A stretch of 64,000 bases of DNA. It comes from Closterium sp. Naga37s-1. Lineage: Eukaryota; Streptophyta; Zygnematophyceae; Desmidiales; Closteriaceae. The stretch spans positions 258,001-322,000 of the forward strand of contig CANJKZ010000463.1 in the NCBI GenBank assembly GCA_947471745.1, written 5' to 3'. The notes beneath the pieces were generated by a model. The model was given only the letters and a program-made list of their open reading frames with translations, did not search any database and had not been told where the DNA came from. The position numbers and the translations under genes were made by a program. Below are positions 1-9,784 of this stretch, one piece after another (the stretch's first letter is position 1; each line of letters starts with the position of its first letter).

Positions 1-2
1 AT

Positions 3-95
3 ATATTCACCAAGGCACTTCCGCTTGGTGATCATCAGCGCTTCTCTACTGTGTTAGGCCTTGTGCCTACTCTGCCTCACTTGCTCACTGCGTGA
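3..95 (+). CDS. Copia-0 polyprotein, RNase H C-terminus (partial)
   Basis: Reading from base 3 gives the conserved tail of family-1 RNase H (IFTKALPLGDHQRF..., ending PHLLTA before TGA at 93-95). It aligns residue for residue with the tail of Copia-1 ending at 8779. RNase H degrades the RNA strand of the RNA-DNA hybrid during reverse transcription. The rest of the protein is upstream of the window, so intactness cannot be judged. Confidence 0.8.
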   Translation: MFTKALPLGDHQRFSTVLGLVPTLPHLLTA

Positions 96-322
96 CTTTG
101 CTTGTATTGTGATCTATATATATACCTGCATGCTTACACTTTCTAGGGTATGATCACTGTATTGTTTGTTCTCTTTTATATAACTCTGCATGTGAACTGG
201 CCTTGCGGCCCTTTGCTTGTGCTCGGACTGTGTGGTGACTTTGTGATCCACCCTGAGCTTGCTTTGCTTTTCTTGACTTGTCTTGTGACCACTTGTTCTC
301 CCCCACTTTGCCTATGGGGTTG

Positions 323-454
323 TGTCAGAATGTTATAGTGCTTACATTTGTGTAGGCTATAGTGGGGTAGCCCATAAAGGGTACAACCCAACTAGGGTTA
401 GTATTTGTGCCCAACTCTTTCATAGTTCATTCATTCTCGTTCATTCTCTTGACA
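323..454 (+). repeat. Copia-0 3' LTR
   Basis: Begins TGTCAGAATG and ends CTTGACA, 132 bp. It matches the Copia-2 LTR (17636-17767, minus) and Copia-5 LTR (42665-42795, minus) closely, including the central GGCTATAGTGGGGTAGCCC. It is preceded by a G-rich stretch (ATGGGGTTG) that can serve as the polypurine tract. Confidence 0.82.
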
Positions 455-682
455 CTCCCAAGTTGTCGGGTCGTCGCACGTGGCCTGAATCAACTGCTCC
501 ATCGTCTGATTGGTTCGCTCCGTTTGACCGTCGGTCTCGGGGTGGTACGATGAACTGAACTGTAGCCTGGTCCTGAACTGCTCCTAGAGGCTCTTCTAGA
601 AGTTGTTGGTAAACTTCGTGTCGCGGTCGCTGATTATCGCGGCTGGTATCCCGTGCAGTCGAACGACGGCTGCAATGAACAG
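455..682 (-). pseudogene. Gypsy-1 integrase core, downstream piece
   Basis: On the minus strand one frame reads the integrase core of a Ty3/gypsy element: a VRLHGIPAAIISDRDTKF segment with the second catalytic Asp, then a YHPETDGQTERTNQTMEQLI segment with the catalytic Glu. Two in-frame stops interrupt it. The piece is the direct continuation of the integrase sequence ending at 9188: Copia-1 separates them and duplicated AACAG at both junctions. Its downstream end is cut by Copia-0 at 454. Non-functional remnant. Confidence 0.85.
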
Positions 683-851
683 TGTCAAACATATATGCTT
701 AGTTATATCTAGGCTTAGTCTATGTGTTTACAGTTGTCTAGGCTATAGTGGGTTTAGCCTTAGGGGGTACACAATTCTCTCGACATTGTACTTGTACCCC
801 TCCCCCCTTTCCTAGTCCATCATTCTCGTCATTCTCGCAACTATTCTAACA
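683..851 (+). repeat. Copia-1 5' LTR
   Basis: Starts TGTCAAACATATATGC and ends TTCTAACA. It matches 9019-9187 over its whole 169 bp with five substitutions and is close to the 162-bp Copia-6 LTRs. Very short for an LTR that must hold U3, R and U5. Confidence 0.95.
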
Positions 852-902
852 TGGTATTAAGAGCGTAACCTTCCTAGGACTTCAACTTTAATGGGCCCAC
901 CA
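852..902 (+). promoter_or_regulatory. Copia-1 primer-binding site and GGGCCCACC module
   Basis: TGGTATTAAGAGC follows the LTR directly and resembles the plant copia tRNA-iMet primer site TGGTATCAGAGC. GGGCCCACC starts 41 nt after the first PBS base. The intervening stretch contains only a weak CCT/AGG pairing here. The same motif at the same distance occurs in six other elements in this window. Confidence 0.8.
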
Positions 903-3158
903 CCTACGTACCTGCTAGCCTAGGCCCCGGCCCGTCGCCCAGTCGCGTCGCCCATAGCCCCTAGGCTCGGCCCCTTGGCCCATCGCCCCTAGGCTCGGCC
1001 CCTTGGCCCGTCGCCCTTAGCTCGGCCCCTCGGCCCCGCTGGCCCCGTCGATTCCGTCGCCCGCGCCCGGCCCGTTCCTAGCCCCGCGCCCGGCCCGTAC
1101 CTCGCCCACGCTTGGCCCCGTACCTAGCCAGCGATCGGCCCGTACCTAACCTCGCGCTCGGCCCCGTTCCTAGCCCCGCGCCCGGCCCGTACCTAGCCTC
1201 GCAACCGGCCCGTACCCTGCCCGCGCTCGGCCCCGTTCCTAGCCCCGCGCCAGACCCGTACCTAGCCTCGCGACCGGCCCGTACCCAGCCCCGTGCCCGG
1301 CCCCGTACCTAGCCCGCGCCCGGCCCCGTCTGTCGCCAGCGCCTGGCCCCGTACCTAGCCCGCGCCCTGCCCGTGTAACACCCGCGCCAGGCCCCGTACT
1401 TAGCCCGCGCCCCGGCCCCGTACCTGCCCAGCGCCCGGCCCCGTACCTGCCCAGCGCCCGGCCCCGTTCCTGCCCAGCGCCCGGCCCCGCACCTAGCCCC
1501 GGCCCGACAACACCTGCGCCCGGCCCCTTGTTTGGCCCCGCGGCCCCTAGGCCCCTCGGCCCCACCTCGGCCCCTCGGCCTCCCTAGGCCCCCCCCTCGG
1601 CCCCTTGTTTGGCCCCGCGGCCCATAGGCCCCTCGGCCCCACCTAAAAGCCCGGAGCCTGGCCCCCCGGCCCCTTGTTTGGCCCCTCGCCCCCCTAGGCC
1701 CCTCGGCCCCCCTAGGCCCCCTCGGCCCCTTGTTTGGCCCCGCGGCCCCTAGGCCCCTCGGCCCCACCTCAAAGCCCGGCGCCCGGCCCCTTGTTTGGCC
1801 CCTCGGCCCCCCTAGGCCCCTCGGCCCACCCTAGGCCCCCCCCGGCCCCTTGTTTGGCCCCGCGGCCCCTAGGCCCCTCGGCCCCACCTCGGCCCCGTGT
1901 GATTGGCCCCTCGCCCCCCCCCCCCCCTAGGCCACCCGGCCCCTTGTTTGGCCCCGCGGCCCCTAGGCCCCTCGGCCCCACCTCAAAGCCCGGAGCCCGG
2001 CCCCCCGGCCCCTTGTTTGGCCCCTCGGCCCCGTTCCTGCCCAGCGCCCGGCCCCGCACCTAGCCCCGGCCCGACAACACCTGCGCCCGGCCCCTTGTTT
2101 GGCCCCGCGGCCCCTAGGCCCCTCGGCCCCACCTCAAAGCCCGGCGCCCGGCCCCCCCCCCCCGGCCCCTTGTTTGGCCCCTCGGCCCCCTAGGCCCCTT
2201 GGCCCCCCTAGGCCCCCCGGCCCCTTGTTTGGCCCCGCGGCCCCTAGGCCCCTCGGCCCCACCTCAAAGCCCGGAGCCCGGCCCCCCGGCCCCTTGTTTG
2301 GCCCCTCGGCCCCCTAGGCCCCTCGGCCCCCCTAGGCCCCCTCGGCCCCTTGTTTGGCCCCGCGGCCCCTAGGCCCCTCGGCCCCACCTCAAAGCCCGGC
2401 GCCCGGCCCCCCCGGCCCCTTGTTTGGCCCCTCGGCCCCCCTAGGCCCCTCGGCCCACCCTAGGCCCCCTCCGGCCCCTTGTTTGGCCCCGCGGCCCCTA
2501 GGCCCCTCGGCCCCACCTCGGCCCCGTGTGATTGGCACCTCGCCCCCCCCCCTAGGCCACCCGGCCCCTTGTTTGGCCCCGCGGCCCGTAGGCCCCTCAG
2601 CCCCACCTCAAAGCCCGGAGCCCGGCCCCCCGGCCCCTTGTTTGGCCCCTCGGCCCCCTAGGCCCCTCGGCCTCCCTAGGCCCCCCCCTCGGCCCCTTGT
2701 TTGGCCCCGCGGCCCCTAGGCCCCTCGGCCCCACCTCATAGCACGGCGCCCGCCCCCCCCGGCCCCTTGTTTGGCCCCTCGGCCCCCTAGGCCCCTCGGC
2801 CCTCCTAGGCCCCCCGGCCCCTTGTTTGGCCCCGCGGCCCCTAGGACCCTCGGCCCCACCTCAAAGCACGGCGCACGGCCCCCCCCCCGGCCCCTTGTTT
2901 GGCCCCTCGGCCCCCTAGGCCCCTTGGCCCCCCCTAGGCCCCCGGGCCCCTTGTTTGGCCCCGCGGCCCCTACGCCCCTCGGCCCCACCTCATAGCCCGG
3001 CGTCCGGCCCCCCCGGCCCCTTGTTTGGCCCCTCGGCCCCTTAGGCCCCTCGGCCCCCCTAGGCCCCCCCGGCCCCTTGTTTGGCCCCGCGGCCCCTAGG
3101 CCCCTCGGCCCCACCTCAGAGCCATGCGCCCGGCCCCCTGTTTGGCCCCTCGGCCCCT
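903..3158 (+). repeat. Copia-1 G/C-rich leader tandem array
   Basis: About 2.2 kb between PBS and gag made of degenerate tandem units. From about 1060 to 1510 the unit is built on CGCCCGGCCCCGTACCTAGC. From about 1520 to 3150 it is built on CCCCTTGTTTGGCCCC and CGGCCCCTAGGCCCCTCGG, in a composite of roughly 120-130 bp. Stops are rare on both strands, which produces long Pro/Gly/Arg-rich spurious ORFs. The last repeats are open in frame with gag. The same array type occurs inverted in Copia-6 (50786-52720). Confidence 0.9.
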
Positions 3159-4156
3159 ATGGAGTCGCTTCGAGTTCTCCCGTTCGACCCGGAAGGCAGA
3201 CCTGTAGCATTTGACACGTGGCACGACGATCTGCAACTGTATCTACTGAGCGATAGTCGGGACAGTGTCTCACTGTTTGACCACGTGTCCGGTGCCGCTC
3301 CAGCCCCTCCTGCCACAGCTGACGTTTCGACTCGTTCCCAGTGGCTGTCTCGTGACGCTACTGCCCGCTTGGCCATTCGAAACCACCTGCCCGCAACCGA
3401 ATGTGCTCACTTTGGCGAGCACAGGACAGCACAGGCCTTGTATGATGCTGTCGTTGCTCGCTACTCCTCCCCTGCCACTGCTGCTATTGGCAGGCTGCTA
3501 CTCCCCTACCTGTTCCCTGAGCTGTCGGCTTTTGCCACTGTAGCCGACCTGGTTACCCACCTGCGCACTAGCGACGCTCGCTACCGCGCTACCGTCCCTG
3601 CTGAGTTCCTTCCCACGAACCAGCCCCCCATGTTCATCACCCTCTACTTCATAGTCACTCGCCTCCCTGACTCCCTTCGCTCTGTCAGGGACCACTTTCT
3701 CACCCTCGACCCCACTTCCCTCACTGTTGACCTCCTCGAGCAGCATCTCCTCGCAGCTGAGACTAGTGCAGTTGCTGTAGGTGCTGCTCGTGGCACTCCG
3801 CGCTCATCCTTCTTTGAGGGGTGCTCCCCCTCCCCCCTTTCCTCCTCCTTCGCCTCTGCTGCTGCTGCAGACGTCTCAGTTCCTGAGGACGTCGGTGCTG
3901 CTTCGACTAGTACGAAGCGCCGCAACAGCAAGGGCAAGGGTGGCCGGGGTAGTGGAGGAGGCAGCGGTGGTGGTGGAGGTGGCAGTGGGCGTGGCAGTGG
4001 GGGCATCGGTAGAGGAGGCGGAGGCGGTGGAGGTGGTGGCGGTGGTGGGACCGGTGGCGGAGGTGGAGGCTCTGGTGGCGGCGGTGGAGGCAGCAGAGGG
4101 AGTGGCGGCAGTCGAGGCGGTGGGACCAGCCTCAGACGCCCCAGCAGCTCCGTGAG
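3159..4156 (+). pseudogene. Copia-1 gag
   Basis: Structural (capsid/nucleocapsid) part of the polyprotein. The ATG at 3159 (MESLRVLPFDPEGRP) matches the gag start of Copia-6 and follows the repeat leader, which is open in the same frame from 3081. The N-terminal part is the copia gag fold region (LQLYLLSDSRDSVSLFDHVSG, then TRLPDSLRSVRDHFL). A poly-glycine tract follows at about 3950-4120. After that tract the frame slips relative to Copia-6, and the expected continuation (QRGAGEG...) is found in another frame from 4157. The frameshift breaks gag from pol in this copy. Confidence 0.88.
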
Positions 4157-7100
4157 TTGTTGGTTCAGCGTGGGGCGGGTGAGGGTAGTGAGACCTGCCC
4201 GTATGTCATTCGCACGGGTGCCCGTGCGGGCCGGACATGCGGGAGGTTTCACACTGAGCGCCGCTGCTTTGCCCGCCTTGACGACGCCTGGCGTACTGAG
4301 TTTGGTGATGACGTCGAGCGCCCGCGCTGGGCGGAGTTGCTTAGGTCGGGAGTTGCTATCTTTGACCTAGACTTTGATGTCATGATCTCTGCCATGTATG
4401 CTTTGTCTTTTAGTACTGAGGGTGACTGCTACTGGTGTGTGCCGCCTGACCCAGGTATAGCCGCTGCTGCTCTAGGTGCTAGTGCGTCTGGTACTCCCCC
4501 TGGTACTGCGCCTACTGAGGCCCTGCACATCTTCACGTTGGACTCCGGCGCCTCGCGCTGTTTCTTTCGTGACAGCACCACTCTCACTCCTCTTCCTGCA
4601 CCTGTTCTGGTCAGACTGGCTGACCCTTGTGGGGGCCCGGTCGTTGTCAGTTCCTCCACTGTCCTCCCGTGCCCGGCGGTTCCGTCCGGCTCACTGTCAG
4701 GTCTTCACCTCCCCTCGTTCTCTACGAACTTGGTGAGTACCGCTGCCCTTCAGGATGCGATGGTCACTACCACCTCTCCTGGGGGTCAGCGTGTGTCGAT
4801 CTGCACGTGCACACGGACGGGGCGTCACCTGGCTACGTTCACTTGACGGCCAGGGTCGAGTCTGTACATATTGGCTACCAAGCCTCCTCAGGTCGCTGCG
4901 TCTGCTCAAGTGTCCGCGACAGGTCAGGTAGCCGACTCTTGCTCGTGTCGCCTCCTGTCGCACCAGACTCTTCTTTGGCACCACCGCCTTGGTCACCCCT
5001 CCCTGCCACACCTTCGTGGCATGCACTCCCGTCTCCTTGTCTCTGGTCTCCCTAGGTCTCTGCCTCCCCTGCCGCCCTCACCTGCCCCGCCCTGTCTTCC
5101 TTGCGTCGAGGGGCGGCAGCGCGCCGCTCCTCACTCCTCCTCGTTTCCCCCGACGACTGCTCCCCTGCAGACCCTCCACATGGACGTGTGGGGCCCAGCC
5201 CGCGTCAGTGGACAAGGCCACGAGCGCTACTTTCTGCTGGTAGTTGACGACTACACGCGGTACACTACAGTCTTCCCCTTGCGCAGCAAGGGTGAAGTCT
5301 CTGCTGTCTTGATCCCTTGGATCCGCACAGTCCGTCTCCAGCTGCGCGAGCGATTCGGCCAGGACCTTCCTGTCCTGCGTCTGCACTCTGACAGAGGTGG
5401 TGAGTTCTCCTCCGATCTCTTGCGGGACTTTTGTCGTGGGGAGGGCATTCTCCAGTCGTTCACGCTTCTGGACTCCCCTCAGCAAAATGGGATTGCTGAG
5501 CGCCGCATTGGCTTAGTCATGGAGGTCGCTCGTACCTCCATGATTCATGCGGCTGCTCCCCATTTTCTGTGGCCGTTTGCGGTCCGGTACGCTGCGCATC
5601 AGCTCAACCTTTGGCCCAGTGTCTCCTTGCCGGAGACCTCGCCCACACTGCGTTGGACGCGGAAGGTTGGCGATGCGTCGGTGTTCCGGGTCTGGGGTTC
5701 TCGTGCCTTTGTTCGCGATACGTCCGCGGACAAGCTCTCCGCCCGCGACATTCCCTGCGTCTTCCTTTGCTTTGTCCCTGACGCACCTGGCTGGCAGTTT
5801 TACCACCCCACCTCGCGCCGTGTCCTCCCTTCTCAGGACGTCACGTTCGACGAGTCGGTTCCCTTCTACCGTCTCTTACCCTACCGCTCTGCCCCTTCCC
5901 CGCCCCCACCGCTCTTCCTTGCTCCCGTTCCACCTCCGGTAGACCCCCTTCCGCCCCAGGGTCCTGCTCCCTCGGGAGTGTCTCAGGTAGACCCTCTCCC
6001 TGGTATTGCACCTGTTCAGGTAGCTGTCGTCTCAGGTGCTGCTCCAGGTGCTGCGTGTGGGGGTGCTGCATCTGGGGGTGCGGAGCCGGGGGGTGCGGGG
6101 TCTGAGGGTGCTGGGTCTGGGGGTGCTGAGCCTGAGGGTGTTGAGCCTGGGGGTGCTGAGTTGGAGGGTGCGAAGCCTGGGAGTGCTGAGTCGGAGGGTG
6201 CGGAGTCTGGGGGTGCTGAGCCTCGGGGTGCTGCTTCGTCTGGAGGTCATGCTGGTGCTTCACCGCGACTGTCCTCGCAGCAGCTGCGTGAGTGGCTTGT
6301 TCAGCGCCCACACCGTCGGAGTGGAGCTCCTGGGGCTGGCGAGCCTGGAGACGCTGGAGCTGGAGGTGCTGCTGTTACTACTGGAGCTGGAGACCCTACG
6401 GAGCCTGGAGCAGCTGGCGCCGGAGGCGCTGGAGCTGGTGTAGCTGGAGTTGGAGGCCCTGGCGCAGGAGGCGTTGGAGTTGCAGGAGCTGGAGCTGTTG
6501 ACCCTGGAGCTGGAGGTGCTGGAGGCACTGTGCGGCCGCGCCCGTACTTCGTTTCCCTGCTTCAACAGGTTCTTGGTGTCCCGTCTTCTACTGGTCTTCC
6601 TCCTCCCTTCCTGTGTCCACCGCCTAACCAGTCGCAGCCGCCGTTACAGCCAGCCTCCCCACTGCCTGTTCCCTCTCCTTACACTGAGCAGTCTGGAGGT
6701 CTTACAGAGCGTCGTGAGCCTGCATCTCGTCTTGTCTTGCCTGTTCGCACTGCTCGTCGCGCTCCTCGTTCGCGTCCTCCTCCTGTCCCAAGCACGCACA
6801 CCATGGCACTCCGTCCTTCCTCTGTTCCACTGCGTGTTCCTCTGCCTGCTCCTCCTGAGTCCTCTCTTCCTGCGGTCCCTGACCCTGAGTCTGACCGAGC
6901 GCGTGCTGCCAGTCCCACTGTTGCTCGTCTCCTTGCCACTGCTGTCACTGACCCGTCCTTTGAGTCTGCTGCTGCTTCTGCTCTCGTTGCTGAGCTGCTT
7001 GAGTTTGCTGCTGCCTGCCGTCTCGACTACGCCTCTGCTCTAGTTGCTGGGTCTGTGCCTGCCAGTCCTCCGTCTGTCGGGGGTGAGTGTGCTCTTGTCC

Positions 7101-8779
7101 TTGAGGACAGGCAGGAGGAATTTGAGTGTCTTGCAGCTGCTGTACCTCGTTTTGCTTCCTTGCTGCTTGCCCCTGAGGAAGACCCGGATGCTCCAGACAT
7201 CCCGACCCCGCGCTCTTACGCAGAGGCGATTACGGGTCCTTACTCCTCTCAGTGGCAGGCAGCTATGGATGCCGAGATGGCATCCTGGAAGTCCACAGGC
7301 ACTTACGTCGACGAGGTTCCCCCACCTGGGGTGAACATAGTCGATGGCATGTGGATCTTCAGGGTGAAGCGGCCGCCGGGTTCTCCGCCTGCCTTCAAGG
7401 CGCGCTACGTTGCTCGAGGTTTCAGTCAGCGACAGGGAGTTGACTACTTCCAGACCTTCTCCCCCACACCAAAGATGACTACTCTTCGGGTGTTGCTGCA
7501 CGTAGCTGCTCACCGTGACTATGAGTTACACTCCCTGGACTTCAGTACAGCCTTCCTGCAGGGCAGCCTGCACGAGGAGATCTGGCTGCGCCGACCACCT
7601 GGTTTCACTGGGTCGTTTCCTACAGGTACCCAGTGGAGCCTCCGCCGGCCAGTCTACGGTCTCCGCCAGGCACCGCGTGAGTGGCACGACACACTGAGGA
7701 CTACACTTGCGGCTCTTGGGTTTGTTCCTTCTACAGCAGACCCGTCGCTGTTTCTACGCACTGACACCTAATTGCCGCCCTTCTACATCCTAGTGTACGT
7801 CGACGACCTCGTCTTTGCCACGGGTGACACTGAGGCACTGACCCTAGTGAAGTCCGAGCTGCAGAAGAGACATACCTGCACTGACCTGGGTGAACTGCGC
7901 AGCTATCTTGGCCTGCAGATCACCCGGGACAGAGCACGGCGCACCATCACACTGACTCAGTCACACATGGTGCACCAGGTCCTTCAGCGCTTCGGCTTCC
8001 AGTACTCCTCGCCACAGCTCACTCCTCTGTCTACCAGCCACTCGCTCTCAGCTCCACCTTCGGACGAGTCTGTAGAGCCGAGTGGTCCGTACCCAGAGCT
8101 TATGGGTTGCCTCATGTACCTGATGACTTGCACACGACCTGGCCTCGCGTACCCTCTTAGCATTCTGGCTCGCTACGTGGCTCCCGGTAGGCACCAAAAG
8201 GTGCACTAGGATGCTGCGAAGAGGGTACTGCGTTACCTGTGCAGTACGTCGGGCATGGGGCTTGTGCTTGGAGGACGGGGTCCTGTTGTCCTCACTAGTC
8301 ACGCAGACGCCTCCTGGGTTGACGACTCAGCTACGCAGCGGTCGTCGCAGGGTTACACCTTCAGCCTTGGGTCCGGCTCGGTTTCTTGGCGGTCTACCCG
8401 CTCGTCTTCAGTTCTCAGCTCCAGTTGTGAGGCTGAGATCTACGCCGGAGCCATGGCTGCTCAGGAGCTATGCTGGCTCACCTACTTGCTGACCGACTTG
8501 GGAGAGCAGCCTCGTTCGCCTCCAGTCCTGTACGTAGACAACAAGGCCATGATAGCCTTGTGTCAGGAGCACAGACTGGAGCACAGAACGAAGCACATCG
8601 CTCTGCGATACTTCCTTGCTCGAGAGTTGCAGCAGCGTGGTCAGCTTCGTCTAGCGTACGTGGCCACTCGGGCCAACACTGCTGATGTCTTCACCAAGGC
8701 ACTTCCGCCTGGTGACCATCAGCGCTTTGTTACTGTGCTAGGCCTTGTGCCTACTTTGCCTCACTTACTTACTACCTGA
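4157..8779 (+). pseudogene. Copia-1 pol (protease, integrase, RT, RNase H)
   Basis: One frame with three internal stops (TGA at 4844, TAA at 7769, TAG at 8207). In order: Cys/His motif CPYVIRTGARAGRTCGRFH; protease FTLDSGASRCFF; integrase zinc domain (HHRLGHP ... CLPC) and DDE core (MDVWGP, HSDRGGEF, QQNGIAERR); a Gly/Ala/Glu/Pro low-complexity linker at about 6040-6530; RT with MWIFRVKRPPGSPP and YVDD at about 7797; RNase H with HADASWVDD, EAEIYAGAMAAQE and YVDNKAMIAL. The same positions are sense codons in Copia-6, so these are disabling mutations in this copy. The element would need proteins supplied in trans. Confidence 0.92.
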
Positions 8780-9018
8780 CTCTGCCTGTACTGTGATCTA
8801 TCTATATACCTGCATGCTTGCACTTGTTAGGGTATGATCACTGTATTGTTTGTTCTCTTTATATAACTCTTCATGTGAACTGGCCTTGTGGCCCTTTGCT
8901 TGTGCTCGGACTGTGTGGTGACTTTGTGATCCACCCTGAGCTTTGCTTTGCTTCTTCTCTTGACTGGTCTTGTGACCATTACTTGTTCTGGCTATCCCCC
9001 ACTTTGCCTATGGGGGTG
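8780..9018 (+). other. Copia-1 3' untranslated block
   Basis: Non-coding stretch between the RNase H stop and the 3' LTR. It is conserved with Copia-0 (96-322), Copia-2 (10807-10980) and Copia-6 (43296-43480), and in part with N2 (47800-47900). It includes a TTTATATAACTC run and a GTGATCCACCCTGAGCTT block, and ends at the polypurine-like TATGGGGGTG next to the LTR. Confidence 0.7.
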
Positions 9019-9187
9019 TGTCAAACATATATGCTTAGTTATATCTAGGCTTAGTTTCTGTGTTTACAGTTGTCTAGGCTATAGTGGGTTTAGCCTTAGG
9101 GAGTACACAAGTCTCTCGACATTGTACTTGTACCCCTCCCCCCTTTCCTAGTCCATCATTCTCGTCATTCTCGCAATTATTCTAACA
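9019..9187 (+). repeat. Copia-1 3' LTR
   Basis: 169 bp, TGTCAAAC to CTAACA, paired with 683-851. Followed by the target duplication AACAG. Confidence 0.95.
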
Positions 9188-9640
9188 AACAGGCGAGCGG
9201 TTTCTTCGGCTGAGATCGCTTTCTTGCACAGAGCGAAGTGAGCCATTTTCGTTAGTCTGTCAACAACGACCATAACCGCATCGTTACCCCCAAGGTTCGA
9301 AGGTAACCCAGTGACGAAATCCATGGTATCCTGCTGCTAGGCGCGCTCGGGCGGTGGAATCGGCTGCAATTGACCCGCCTTTCTTTTTCGCGAGCTCTTC
9401 ATCACCTAACACGTAGGAAACGAGCCCACGTGGTGCTGTATGTCGGTCAATAGCTCCGGCTAGTAGTAATACCGATGCAGTTGCTGTCGCGTTTTTTCTA
9501 CCCCGAAGTGGCCTGAGGTAATCCCGTCGTGTGCCTCTTGCAGTAACAGTTCTCTGAGTAGTGAGTACGCGGGTACCCAAATGCGGTTGGTGCCTGTTTT
9601 TACGTAATAGACTCCCTTAGCTTGTGCTAGTTCCTATGAA
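9188..9640 (-). pseudogene. Gypsy-1 integrase, N-terminal zinc region and start of core
   Basis: Minus-strand frames read an H2C2-type entry (LLLQEAHDGITSGHFGVEKT), then MDFVTGLPSNLGGNDAVMVV with the first catalytic Asp, then RLTKMAHFALCKKAISAEET running to the Copia-1 junction. Several stops and frame changes interrupt it, so it is dead. Integrase would insert the cDNA copy into the genome. Confidence 0.8.
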
Positions 9641-9784
9641 TTTCCGGTCGTGAAATATGGGTCGGTACTGTATCCGTGGGTGAATAGGCCTGTTACCAGT
9701 GGGTTGGTTTGGGCGAGTAGGATGGTGTGGAGTTGGGCGGTAGGACGTGTGGGTGCGTCGGCGATGTTTGATGCGCCTTTTTTT

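Larger units (their letters stand above)
1..454 (+). mobile_element. Copia-0: 3' end of a Ty1/copia element
   Basis: Only the 3' end of this element is in the window: the last codons of RNase H, a 3' untranslated block, and a 132-bp LTR. The order and sequence match the 3' end of Copia-1 (8690-9187), with an LTR of the Copia-2/Copia-5 subtype. The element abuts gypsy integrase sequence at 455, so it inserted into that gypsy element. The 5' half and the matching target duplication lie outside the window. Confidence 0.85.
683..9187 (+). mobile_element. Copia-1: full-length Ty1/copia retrotransposon (family 1)
   Basis: Complete 8505-bp LTR element bounded by 169-bp LTRs (683-851 and 9019-9187) and the 5-bp target duplication AACAG (678-682 and 9188-9192). 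Order: LTR, primer-binding site, 2.2-kb G/C-rich tandem-repeat leader, gag, protease, integrase, RT, RNase H, 3' UTR, LTR. The order IN before RT defines Ty1/copia. Five mismatches between the LTRs (about 3%) point to a fairly young but not recent insertion. The coding region is broken by one frameshift and at least three stops. It sits inside the integrase of Gypsy-1. Confidence 0.95.

Noticed and set aside
150..338. 62-codon ORF conserved between Copia-0 and Copia-2 3' UTRs
   Set aside because: A one-base difference in the T-run (CTCTTTTATA versus CTCTTTATA) breaks the frame in Copia-1, so nucleotide conservation, not coding, explains it.
1112..3114. Many overlapping Pro/Gly/Arg-rich ORFs on both strands
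   Set aside because: They are shadows of the stop-poor G/C tandem leader of Copia-1, with no domain and equal openness on both strands. The same applies to 16834-17613, 36132-37129, 41915-42688, 50708-52276 and 57343-58263.
3644..4252. 202-codon proline-rich ORF antisense to gag (also 49815-50300 and 58730-59359)
   Set aside because: Produced by the poly-Gly gag tract read backwards. The sense strand carries a recognisable copia polyprotein.
5841..6443. Low-complexity ORFs rich in His/Pro/Gln (minus) and Leu/Val/Gly (plus) in the integrase-RT linker
   Set aside because: Frame shadows of the GGAEPGGA-type repeat; the framed pol sequence explains the region. The same holds at 13159-13950, 45518-46483 and 61244-62046.
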